This document shows, in pieces, positions 54,128 through 62,515 of a DNA stretch of 64,000 bases. Each line of letters starts with the position of its first letter. The first letter of the stretch is position 1. The position numbers and the translations under genes were made by a program. Source of the stretch: Rhodococcus spelaei (GTDB taxonomy: Bacteria > Actinomycetota > Actinomycetes > Mycobacteriales > Mycobacteriaceae); contig NZ_VIGH01000001.1 of the NCBI RefSeq assembly GCF_006704125.1, forward strand, positions 559,918 through 623,917, given 5' to 3'. The notes beneath the pieces were generated by a model that saw only the letters and a list, made by a program, of their open reading frames with translations, did no database searches and was not told the DNA's origin.

Positions 54128-55474
54128 CTACGCGGGCAACGGCTTCGACCAGAGCCACGCATCCCACAGCGGCCGCAGCGGCCGATCGGTGAAATGCGCT
54201 GCCAGGTCGGTGAACTCCTCGGTGGTCACCGTCGCGTGCCGGTACTTCGCCGTCCACTGCCGCAGGAGGTCGAAGAACGCCGCGTCGCCGAGGATCTCGC
54301 GCAATGCGTGCAGGGTGAGCGCGCCGCGCTTGTAAACCCGGTCGTCGAACATCAACCGCGGACCGGGGTCGCCGAGCAGCAGGTCGAACGGAAGTCCCGC
54401 CTGGGTCCGGTGCGCCTGCGCCGCAATCTCCTTCGCGGACGGCCCGCCCGAGTTCTCCGACCACAACCACTCGGCGTAGCAGGCGAAGCCCTCGTGCAGC
54501 CAGATGTCGCGCCAGGCACCGAGCGTCAGACTGTTGCCGAACCACTGGTGCGCCAGCTCGTGGGCGACGAGCCGCTCCGACCCGCGCCTGCCGTCGCAGT
54601 GGTTGGCGCCGAACACCGACATGCCCTGTGCCTCGATGGGAATTTCCAGCTCGTCGTCGGTGACCACGACGGTGTAGTCGGCGAACGGGTAGGGGCCGAA
54701 CAGTCGGACGAAGGTGTCCATCATCTCCGGCTGCCTGCCGAAGTCGTGCTCGAAAGCCGTCCGAAGTCGTTGCGGCAGAACGGCGTGCATCGGAACCTCC
54801 AGTGGAGCCTCCGCGGTGACCAGGTGTCGGGCGGGGGTGACCCGGCGACGCTCGTAGGGGCCGATCTGGATGGTCGCGAGGTAGCTGGCCATCGGTTCGC
54901 TCTGCTCGTACACCCAGGTGGTCTGGCTGGCGCGGGTCTGCTTGCGGACCAGCACACCGTTCGCGAGTGCGTAGTACGGCGAATCCGTCGTGATCGAGAT
55001 CTCGTAGCTGGCCTTGGAACTGGGATGGTCGTCGCACGGGAACCAGGACGCGGCGCCGTTCGGCTGGCTCGCGACGATCGCGCCCTCGGTCAGCTCCTCC
55101 CACCCGACCTCGCCCCACGGTCCGCGGACCGGCTTCGGGGTGCCCGCGTACTGCACCGTCACCGACAACGCGCCACCCGCCGGGATCTTGTGCGCGGGCG
55201 TGACGGTCAACTTGCCGTGCTGGTGGGTGTACTTGACGGAACGCGATCCGTTGACCGTCACCTTCGAGACCGCGAGCGACTGCGACAGGTCGAAGGCGAA
55301 TCGCGGCCGAATCTCGGTGGTGGCAGCCGTGATCGATGCCTTGCCCGCGAGCCGGTTACTGGACACCTTGTAGGTCAGGTCCAGTTCGTACCGTGACACC
55401 CGGTAGCCGCGGTTGCCCGCCGACGGCAGGTACGGGTCGATCGGCTCCTCGTAGAATTTTCCCGGCTTCACCAT
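54128..55474 (-). CDS. M1 family zinc aminopeptidase
   Basis: 448 residues. The M1 N-terminal saddle domain includes GAIVASQPNGAASWFPCDDHP. The exopeptidase motif is EAQGM at 281-285 (the GxMEN position), and the zinc site is HELAH at 305-309 with Glu328 (HELAHQWFGNSLTLGAWRDI). No signal peptide, so it is probably cytoplasmic. It lies 14 bp downstream of the Pls-like synthetase and is surely in its operon. M1-type zinc aminopeptidases are known as epsilon-polylysine-degrading enzymes in producers, which suggests turnover of the synthetase product. Confidence 0.92.
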   Translation of the reverse strand: MVKPGKFYEEPIDPYLPSAGNRGYRVSRYELDLTYKVSSNRLAGKASITAATTEIRPRFAFDLSQSLAVSKVTVNGSRSVKYTHQHGKLTVTPAHKIPAGGALSVTVQYAGTPKPVRGPWGEVGWEELTEGAIVASQPNGAASWFPCDDHPSSKASYEISITTDSPYYALANGVLVRKQTRASQTTWVYEQSEPMASYLATIQIGPYERRRVTPARHLVTAEAPLEVPMHAVLPQRLRTAFEHDFGRQPEMMDTFVRLFGPYPFADYTVVVTDDELEIPIEAQGMSVFGANHCDGRRGSERLVAHELAHQWFGNSLTLGAWRDIWLHEGFACYAEWLWSENSGGPSAKEIAAQAHRTQAGLPFDLLLGDPGPRLMFDDRVYKRGALTLHALREILGDAAFFDLLRQWTAKYRHATVTTEEFTDLAAHFTDRPLRPLWDAWLWSKPLPA

Positions 55475-55488
55475 GTGCGTCGCCCCCG

Positions 55489-58400
55489 TCAGTTCCAGGG
55501 CCCGATCGGGTTGCCCTGCCAGCGGGTGTTCGGCGGCACCACGTCCCCGCGCATCACCAGCGAGGCCGGTCCGACGGTGGCGCCGTCGCCGATTCCGGAG
55601 GCGGGCAGTGCGACGCAGTGCGGTCCCAGGGTTGCTCCCTTGCCGAGGGTGACGGTGTCCATGGCCATGATCCGATCATGGAACAGGTGCGTCTGCACAA
55701 CGCAGCCGCGTTCGACGGTCGCGCCGTCGCCGAGAGTCACCAGGTCGGCCTCCGGCAGCCAGTACGACTCGCACCACACGCCGCGGCCGATCCGTGCGCC
55801 CATTCCGCGCAGGTAGACGTTCAGAACCGCGGTGCCGGTCGCGGCCCGCGCGAACCAGGGCGCCGCGACGGTCTCGACGAAGGCGTCCGACACCTCGTTG
55901 CGCCACACGAACGAACTCCACAGGGGGTGCTGGACCTTGTCGATTCGCCCGACCACCAACCACTTTGCGGCCACCGACACCGTCCCGGCCACCGCACCCG
56001 CGACCAGCAGCACGGCGCCGCTGAGCAGCGCCGCCAGCCAGAACCCGGCCGCGCCCGCCATCGCCTGCAGGGCGAACAGCACTCCGAGGCCGATGCCGAA
56101 GGTGACCATCACCGGGATCAGCCGGCAGGTCTCGACCACCGCCCGCGCGATCTTGAGGCGCAGCGGCGGCTCGAAGGTGCGGGCGGCGTCGGTGTCGCTG
56201 GCGGACCGCCGCAGCCGCACCGGCGGGCTGCCCAACCACGAGGACCCGGACTTCGCCTTGCTCGGTGCGGCCGAGAGCACCGCGACCAGACCGTTCTTCG
56301 GCACCCGGCGACCCGGACCGGCCATGCCGGAGTTGCCGAGGAACGCGCGCTTGCCGACCTTCGCCTCCTGGATGTGCAGCCAGCCGCCGCCGAGTTCGTA
56401 GGAGGCGATCATCGTGTCGTCGGCGAGGAAGGCGCCGTCCGCGACGGTGGTGAACTTCGGCAGCAGCAGCACGGTGGAGGCCTCGACGTTCTTGCCGACC
56501 TTCGCGCCGAGCAGGCGCAGCCAGCCGGGGGTGAGCAGGCTCGCGTACAGCGGGAACAGGAAGGTTCGGGCGGAGTCGAGCAGTCTCTCGGTGGCCCACA
56601 CCTGCCAGCCGACCCGGCTGCGCACCGGGTGGTAGCCCTCGGACAGCCCGACACCGAGCGCCCGGACCGCGACCACCGTCAGCGCGGCGAACACGAACAG
56701 TGTCAGCAGGGTGGCGCCCGGCAGCCAGGCCAGCGCCCGCAGCATCGCCGATCCGAGGTCGGGTGTGCCGTGCACGCCCCAGCCGATCAGCGCGATGCCC
56801 GCGGCCAGTGCCAGGATCGGCAGTCCGGCGATCGCGACCGACGTCGCGCCGTAGACGGGCACCCACTGGGTCGCGCGCCGCGGTCGCTCCGCGGGCCACG
56901 GGTGCACGGCCTTGCCGACCTTGACGGCGGGGGAGCCGGCCCAGCTCTGTCCGGCCTTGACCCGGCCGATCACCGCGGAACCGGCGGCGACCTCGGCGTT
57001 CCGACCGACCCGGGCGCCGGGCAGAAGGGTCGATCGGGCTCCGACCGCCGCGCCGTCACCGATCTTGATCTCGCCGATGTGCACCACGTCGCCGTCGATC
57101 CAGTGCCCCGACAGATCGACCTCCGGTTCCACCGAGCAGCCGTCGCCGAGCTCGAGCATGCCGGTCACCGGCGGCAGGGTGTGCAGGTCGACACCGCGCC
57201 CGACCTTCGCGCCGAGCGCGCGGGCGTAGTAGATCATCCAGGGGGCGCCGGACAGGTTCGCTGCGCCGCTGGCCTCGGTGAGCCGGTGTGCGATCCACAG
57301 CCGGACGTGCTCGGGACCGCCGCGCGGGTACGTCCCCGGTTCGAGGCCGCGCAGCAGCAGCCGGGAGCCGCCGACCGCTATCGACATCCGGCCGAGCGGG
57401 CTGATGAACAGGATCAGCGCGACCAGCACCCACCACCAGGACAGTGTCGGTGCCCACGGCACGTCCACCAACCAGCCGAGCACGTTGTTCACCAGCGCCA
57501 GCCAGGTGACCCACTGCAGCCCGGTCAGGGTGGTCAGCGGGATCGTCGCGAGCACCTGCGCCCACTGCGTGGACCGCGGGGTGGGAGCGACGTCGCGGGG
57601 CTGCGCCGTCTCGATCGGGGTGAGCTCGTCGAGGAAGTCGGCGAGCGAGCCGAGCCGCGGGTGGTCGTAGAGCTGCGCGACCGTCACCTCGGGGAAGCGT
57701 TCACGCAGCGCCGTCACCAGCTGGGCGGCGGCCAGCGAGCCGCCGCCCGCGGCGAAGAAGTCGTCGCCGGGTCCGGTGATCTGCGCGCCGAGGATCGACG
57801 ACCACAGCCCGGCCACCCACGCCGCGGTGCCGTCGAGGCCGGCGGCGGCCGCCGCGTCCTCGGAGCCGGTGCCCGGCAGCGGCCAGGGCAGCGCGGCCCG
57901 GTCCACCTTTCCCGAGGTGCGGGTCGGCAGCTCGTCGAGCAGCGCCAGCCGGGGTACCAGTGCGGCGGGCAGCTGCTCGGCCAGCTGATCCCGGGCCGCG
58001 CCGAGGTCGAAGTCGGGGTCGGTGCTGGCCAGATAGCCGACCAGGATCGAGTTCCCGGCCGCGGTCTTGCGGACCGCGGCCGCGGCGCCGGAGACCCCGG
58101 GCAGGTTCTGCAGGGCGTTGTCCACCTCGCCGAGTTCGATCCGCCTGCCGCCCAGTTTGACCTGGTCGTCCGCGCGACCCTGGAACAGCAGCCCGCCCGT
58201 CTCGAGCCGCACCAGATCGCCGCTGCGGTAGGCGCGGTCCCAGCCGAGCGAGGGCATCGGCGCGTACTTCTCCGCGTCCTTGGCCGGGTCGAGATAGCGG
58301 GCCAGGCCGACCCCGCCGATCACCAGTTCGCCGACCTCGCCGACCGGTACCGGGATGCCGTCGCCGTCGACCACCGCGAGGTCCCAGCCGTCCAGCGGCA

Positions 58401-59367
58401 GCCCGATGCTCACCGGCCCGGTGCCGTCCATCAACGCGCCGCACGCGACGACCGTCGCCTCGGTGGGGCCGTAGGTGTTCCACACCTCGCGGCCGGGCAC
58501 GGCCAGTCGTTCGGCGAGTTCCGGCGGGCAGGCCTCGCCACCGAAGATCAGCAGCCGCACCGCCTCGAGGGCCTCGGCCGGCCACAGCGAGGCGAGGGTC
58601 GGCACCGTCGACACCACCGTCACGTCCCGCGAGACCAGCCACGGACCGAGGTCCATGCCACTGCGCACCAGGGACCGGGGCGCGGGCACCAGGCACGCGC
58701 CGTGCCGCCACGCCAGCCACATCTCCTCGCAGGACGCGTCGAACGCAACGGACAGTCCGGCGAGCACCCGGTCGCCCGGCCCGATCGGGTCCTGCTGCAG
58801 GAACATTCGGGCCTCGGCGTCGACGAAGGCCGCAGCGCTGCGGTGGCTGACGGCGACGCCCTTGGGGGTGCCGGTCGAGCCGGAGGTGAAGATGATCCAG
58901 GCGTCGTCGTCGACCGTCGGCGTGCGGGGTGCCACCGCGTCGCGTCGGTTCGCGGTCCCGGGTGCGATGCCGTCGCCGGTGACGATCGCGGCGACCGCGG
59001 CCTCGCCGAAGACCAGTTCCGCGCGCTCGTCGGGGTCGTCGGCGTCGACCGGAACGTAGGCAGCGCCCGCGGCGAGCACGGACAGGATGGCCACGTAGAG
59101 GGAATTCGAGCCGGACGGCATCCGGATGCCGACCCGGTCGCCGCCCCCGACACCCGCCTCGCCGAGCCAGGCGGCGCCGCGGTGCACATGGTCGAGCAGT
59201 TCCGCGTAGGACAGTGCGGTGTCGCCGTCGTCGACGGCCGGAGCGTCAGGGAAGGTCTGCGCGGTCGCGGCGAGAATGTCGACGAGGGTGCGCGGCGCGG
59301 GGGCGTTCGGCGACCGGAGGTACTCGGTCGGGATCTGCTGGGAGTCCGATCGTGACTGCAGGTGCAA
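55489..59367 (-). CDS. Pls-type nonribosomal peptide synthetase with trans-membrane acyltransferase-like domains
   Basis: 1292 residues. An adenylation domain covers 30-500: FTSGSTGTPKG at 160-170, FDASCEEMW from 209, YGPTEA near 299, YRSGDLVR near 380 and A10 lysine 487 (TSGKVDR). A carrier domain has Ser544 in GGGSL. From about 620, six membrane helices alternate with three hexapeptide beta-helix-like domains (IGDGAAVGARSTLLPG, LGAKVGKNVEAST, LGKGATLGPHCVALP). This A-T-membrane-tandem design is that of epsilon-poly-lysine synthetase Pls, which makes short amino acid polymers without a condensation or thioesterase domain. By manual alignment the pocket reads D-A-E-S-I-G-T-V-V, near lysine codes. 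TTG 59367 has AAGGAA upstream. Confidence 0.92.
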   Translation of the reverse strand: MHLQSRSDSQQIPTEYLRSPNAPAPRTLVDILAATAQTFPDAPAVDDGDTALSYAELLDHVHRGAAWLGEAGVGGGDRVGIRMPSGSNSLYVAILSVLAAGAAYVPVDADDPDERAELVFGEAAVAAIVTGDGIAPGTANRRDAVAPRTPTVDDDAWIIFTSGSTGTPKGVAVSHRSAAAFVDAEARMFLQQDPIGPGDRVLAGLSVAFDASCEEMWLAWRHGACLVPAPRSLVRSGMDLGPWLVSRDVTVVSTVPTLASLWPAEALEAVRLLIFGGEACPPELAERLAVPGREVWNTYGPTEATVVACGALMDGTGPVSIGLPLDGWDLAVVDGDGIPVPVGEVGELVIGGVGLARYLDPAKDAEKYAPMPSLGWDRAYRSGDLVRLETGGLLFQGRADDQVKLGGRRIELGEVDNALQNLPGVSGAAAAVRKTAAGNSILVGYLASTDPDFDLGAARDQLAEQLPAALVPRLALLDELPTRTSGKVDRAALPWPLPGTGSEDAAAAAGLDGTAAWVAGLWSSILGAQITGPGDDFFAAGGGSLAAAQLVTALRERFPEVTVAQLYDHPRLGSLADFLDELTPIETAQPRDVAPTPRSTQWAQVLATIPLTTLTGLQWVTWLALVNNVLGWLVDVPWAPTLSWWWVLVALILFISPLGRMSIAVGGSRLLLRGLEPGTYPRGGPEHVRLWIAHRLTEASGAANLSGAPWMIYYARALGAKVGRGVDLHTLPPVTGMLELGDGCSVEPEVDLSGHWIDGDVVHIGEIKIGDGAAVGARSTLLPGARVGRNAEVAAGSAVIGRVKAGQSWAGSPAVKVGKAVHPWPAERPRRATQWVPVYGATSVAIAGLPILALAAGIALIGWGVHGTPDLGSAMLRALAWLPGATLLTLFVFAALTVVAVRALGVGLSEGYHPVRSRVGWQVWATERLLDSARTFLFPLYASLLTPGWLRLLGAKVGKNVEASTVLLLPKFTTVADGAFLADDTMIASYELGGGWLHIQEAKVGKRAFLGNSGMAGPGRRVPKNGLVAVLSAAPSKAKSGSSWLGSPPVRLRRSASDTDAARTFEPPLRLKIARAVVETCRLIPVMVTFGIGLGVLFALQAMAGAAGFWLAALLSGAVLLVAGAVAGTVSVAAKWLVVGRIDKVQHPLWSSFVWRNEVSDAFVETVAAPWFARAATGTAVLNVYLRGMGARIGRGVWCESYWLPEADLVTLGDGATVERGCVVQTHLFHDRIMAMDTVTLGKGATLGPHCVALPASGIGDGATVGPASLVMRGDVVPPNTRWQGNPIGPWN

Positions 59368-59482
59368 CGCCGGGGGTTCCTTCTCTCGTGTCGGCTGACT
59401 GTTCGCGTTGTTCTCTCACGTCAAGTTTGCGAGACGGTGAACGGAATGTCCGGACACGACATGGGAGCAGACTACGCCGCGG

Positions 59483-60031
59483 TCACAGCTCGCCGTTGTC
59501 GATGACGTTCTGCACGAGCGCGCCGTAGGTCGCGATGAGGCCGGCGCTGTCGATCACGTCCGGCGTCACCATCTCGAAGGTGCGCAATCCGCTGGCGAGG
59601 CCGAGCAGGAGCGTGACGACCAGGCGGGCTCGCGCCTGGCCCGCCGAGTCGTCGCCGATCCTGGCGGCGATCCGCGGGACGAACCCGGCTGTCATCTCCG
59701 CTCGCGCCGCGTCGCGGTCGGCGGCCTCCTGAAGAATGAACGGGGCGACGGCCCAGTACTCGAACTCTCCCGAGTCCCGCCTTTCGACGAGGGTTCGAAC
59801 CAGTCGGTACCCGGTCGGCTCGGTCGGCCGGTCGAGTTCCTCGAGGATCGGCGCCTCCGGAGCGGCCGCCTGGAACAACTCGGCCTTGCTTCCGGTCAGC
59901 TTCATGACCAGTGCCGGTGAGACGTCCGCGGCCTCGGCGACGTCCCGGATCGTCGTGAGGGTGAATCCGCGTTCGGTGAACAATTTCCGCGCAGCGTCGA
60001 GGATGACGTCGCGGGTGGTTCTCTCGCTCAT
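59483..60031 (-). CDS. TetR family regulator
   Basis: 182 residues. The HTH is near the start: TTRDVILDAARKLFTERGFTL and TTIRDVAEAADVSPALVMKLTGSK. The C-terminal ligand domain has no recognisable specificity. It lies 24 bp after the MFS gene on the same strand, so it is probably autoregulated with it through the GTGAAC operator array upstream of that gene. Confidence 0.9.
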   Translation of the reverse strand: MSERTTRDVILDAARKLFTERGFTLTTIRDVAEAADVSPALVMKLTGSKAELFQAAAPEAPILEELDRPTEPTGYRLVRTLVERRDSGEFEYWAVAPFILQEAADRDAARAEMTAGFVPRIAARIGDDSAGQARARLVVTLLLGLASGLRTFEMVTPDVIDSAGLIATYGALVQNVIDNGEL

Positions 60032-60055
60032 CCGGCAGTCCTCGTCGCGTAGGCG

Positions 60056-61507
60056 TCAGCTCTTGGTGGTGGCCCCCGCCGCACGCTCGCCGACCGCCAC
60101 CGGAACAGCGCGGGGGACGGACGCCTTCGGCAGGAACCCGGCGGCCAGCGTAGCCAACAGCGTGGCGACGCCCGCGACGGCGAACATGGCGACGAAGGCC
60201 CCGTGTGCGGGGAAGACGTGTCCCGCCGCTTCGACGGTGACGCCGGTCAGCAGTGCCGCGACGACCGCGCTCATGCTGGACGACCCGACGGTCCGCATCA
60301 GGCTGTTGAGGCCGTTGGCGGCGGCGGTCTCGGTCATGGGGACGGAGCTCATGATCAGGGCCGGCATCGTGGCGTAGGCCATGGCGTTGCCGATGCTCAC
60401 GAGCACGGTGCCGACGACGATCAGCGTGACGGTGCTGTCGAAGGCGATGCGGAAGACATACGCCCCGGTCATCACGATGCAGCCGACGGCGAGTGTGGTG
60501 CGGGCACCGAACCGAGCGGTCATCCTCGCCGAGAGCGGCGAGAACACGAGCATGGCCAGGCCCCCGGGCACCATGCAAAGGCCGGCGGTCGCCGCGCTGA
60601 GTCCGAACCCGAAGCCGGTGATCTCCGGCAGCTGCAACTGCTGGGTGGTGGACAGCGTGTTCGCGTATGCCGAGAACCCCACGAACAGTCCGGCAATGTT
60701 GGTGAGCAGCACGGGCCGATGTGCGGAGACTCGCAGGTTGACCAGCGGGGCCGCGGCACGCAGCTCGTAGGGGACCCACAGTGCGAGGACAAGGGCGGCC
60801 GCCGCGAGGCTTCCGAGGGTGTGCGGGCTCGACCATCCCCACGTCGGCCCCTTCGAGATCCCCAACAGCAATGCGGTCAACGCGACCGACAACCCGATCG
60901 CGCCGACCACGTCGAACCGTGCACGCGTTCCCGACGCGGACGCCGGAATCACGATGAGGACGCCGAGGAGGAGCAGGCTTCCGGTTGCCGCCGAGACCCA
61001 GAAGACCGACGCCCAGCCGAAGTGGTCGTAGAGCACGCCCGCGGCAGGCAGTCCCATCGCTCCACCGATACCCATCGTTGCGCTGATCAGTGCGGCGGCA
61101 CCGGCCACTTTCTCCCTCGGGAGGACGTCGCGCAGCACGGCCATCGCCACCGGGATGAGCGACGAGGAGAAGCCCTGCAGGGTGCGTCCGACCAGCACCG
61201 CGAGGAAGCTGCCTCCGATCGCGGCGATGAGCGACCCCGCCACCATCATGGTCAGCGACAACACCAGCATCCGTCGCTTGCCGAACATGTCCGCCAGGCG
61301 AGAGACGATGGGCGTGGCGATCGCCCCCGTCAGCAACGTGATGGTGACCAGCCACGTGGCGTCCGCGTCGGTGACGCCGAGGATGTCGGGAAAATCTGGG
61401 AGCAGGGGAACCACCAGCGTCGTCTGGAGCGCGACGACGATTCCCGCCATGCTCAGCAACGCCGTGATCGCGGCGCCCGATGTCGGGGTCTTCTGCGGTG
61501 TGGTCAC
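60056..61507 (-). CDS. DHA2-type MFS drug exporter
   Basis: 483 residues, 14 helices expected for the DHA2 group. Marks are VVPLLPDFPDILGVTDADATW, RLADMFGKRRML (loop 2-3) and GRTLQGFSSSLIPVAMAVLRD (motif C region). Drug or antibiotic efflux by proton antiport is inferred. GTG 61507 has GGAGGG 5 nt upstream and is preferred over ATG 61519, whose own codon lies inside that ribosome site. It is first gene of an MFS-TetR operon. Confidence 0.9.
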   Translation of the reverse strand: MTTPQKTPTSGAAITALLSMAGIVVALQTTLVVPLLPDFPDILGVTDADATWLVTITLLTGAIATPIVSRLADMFGKRRMLVLSLTMMVAGSLIAAIGGSFLAVLVGRTLQGFSSSLIPVAMAVLRDVLPREKVAGAAALISATMGIGGAMGLPAAGVLYDHFGWASVFWVSAATGSLLLLGVLIVIPASASGTRARFDVVGAIGLSVALTALLLGISKGPTWGWSSPHTLGSLAAAALVLALWVPYELRAAAPLVNLRVSAHRPVLLTNIAGLFVGFSAYANTLSTTQQLQLPEITGFGFGLSAATAGLCMVPGGLAMLVFSPLSARMTARFGARTTLAVGCIVMTGAYVFRIAFDSTVTLIVVGTVLVSIGNAMAYATMPALIMSSVPMTETAAANGLNSLMRTVGSSSMSAVVAALLTGVTVEAAGHVFPAHGAFVAMFAVAGVATLLATLAAGFLPKASVPRAVPVAVGERAAGATTKS

Positions 61508-61540
61508 GACACCCTCCATTGCACATTTCGTAGCTCACAC

Positions 61541-61615
61541 GGGGTGAACGGCTCACACGGGTGAACGGCTGACGGGGTGAACGCCGTTCACCTCGACGTA
61601 GTGAACGTTGTTCAC
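61541..61615. promoter_or_regulatory. TetR operator array with six GTGAAC half-sites
   Basis: GTGAAC or its complement occurs at 61544, 61561, 61577, 61586, 61601 and 61610. Two pairs form palindromes: GGTGAACGCCGTTCACC (61576-61592) and GTGAACGTTGTTCAC (61601-61615). The array is upstream of the MFS-TetR operon and also upstream of the divergent DGPF gene. Confidence 0.75.
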
Positions 61616-61800
61616 CCCAGGTGTGTCAAGCGGCCCCGCGAGTCGGTGGGCAACGGTGCTCCCGGGAAGTCGAGCCCGAGGTGAAGTCGATCCCGGCGTC
61701 GCCGGTGATTGATTGCGCGCAGTGTCCGATCGGGCGTGGCCGGTTCGTCGTACTGGTAGAGGGGTTCCGAAGAACCCTTTCGACCAGGAAGGATATGACC

Positions 61801-62514
61801 ATGAACTACCTCGGACTGTTCTACCGCGACGCGAACGAGCCGCCGGTGCTCCCCGGCACCGCGGAGTTCGACGCCCTCGCCGCGGCCTACGGCAGCTTCT
61901 TCGAGTCCGCGGGCGACGCGGTGGTCGCGAACGCGGCGCTGCAGCCCGCGAGCACGGCCGCGACGATCCGCCACGACGGCGGGGCCCCGCTGGTCACCGA
62001 CGGCCCGTACACCGAGACGGCCGAGGTGGCCGTCGGATTCTGTGTTCTCTCGACCGAGAACCTCGACGAGGCGATCGAGCTGGCGCGCCGGATTCCGGCG
62101 GCAGGCGACGGAGCCGTCGAACTGAGGCCGATGGTCGACTTCTCGACAGCCGGCGAGATCGACCGTGACTGGTGGCTGGCGATGCTCCTCGAGCCGAGCG
62201 GCGACGCGGTGATCCCGGGCAGTGAGGAATGGGACCGGTGCGATGTCCGGCACGCCGAGTTCGGCAAGTCCGCCGGTGATGCGGTCCGCGGCGGCGGCGC
62301 GCTGTACCCGCCGGATTCCGCGACTACTGTGCGTGTCCGCGAGGGGGAGGTGCTGCTCACCGACGGCCCGTTCGCCGAGTCCGCGGAACTGGCCAGCGGC
62401 ATCTACTTCCTCGACGCCCCGGTACGCGCGACGGCGGTCGCGCTCGCGGCGAAGATCCCGGTCGGGCCCAAGGGCTGCGTCGAGGTTCGTCAGCTCATGC
62501 GGACGCGGGACTGA
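61801..62514 (+). CDS. Two-domain YCII/DGPF protein
   Basis: 237 residues with two YCII-like (DGPF) domains, one per half: LVTDGPYTETAEVAVGFCVL at about 55-80 and LLTDGPFAESAELASGIYFL at about 180-205. Single DGPF domains are more usual, so this is a duplicated form. Such proteins are nearly always next to an ECF42 sigma factor, as here (2 bp apart, GTG of the sigma). AGGAAGG stands 8 nt before ATG 61801. The activity of the domain is unknown. Confidence 0.88.
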   Translation: MNYLGLFYRDANEPPVLPGTAEFDALAAAYGSFFESAGDAVVANAALQPASTAATIRHDGGAPLVTDGPYTETAEVAVGFCVLSTENLDEAIELARRIPAAGDGAVELRPMVDFSTAGEIDRDWWLAMLLEPSGDAVIPGSEEWDRCDVRHAEFGKSAGDAVRGGGALYPPDSATTVRVREGEVLLTDGPFAESAELASGIYFLDAPVRATAVALAAKIPVGPKGCVEVRQLMRTRD

Positions 62515-62515
62515 C

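Noticed and set aside
55336-59355. Long plus-strand frame of over 1300 codons opposite the Pls gene
   Set aside because: It is a shadow of GC-rich codon bias in the real minus-strand gene; it lacks any domain, and its residues are mostly Arg, Gly, Asp and Gln.
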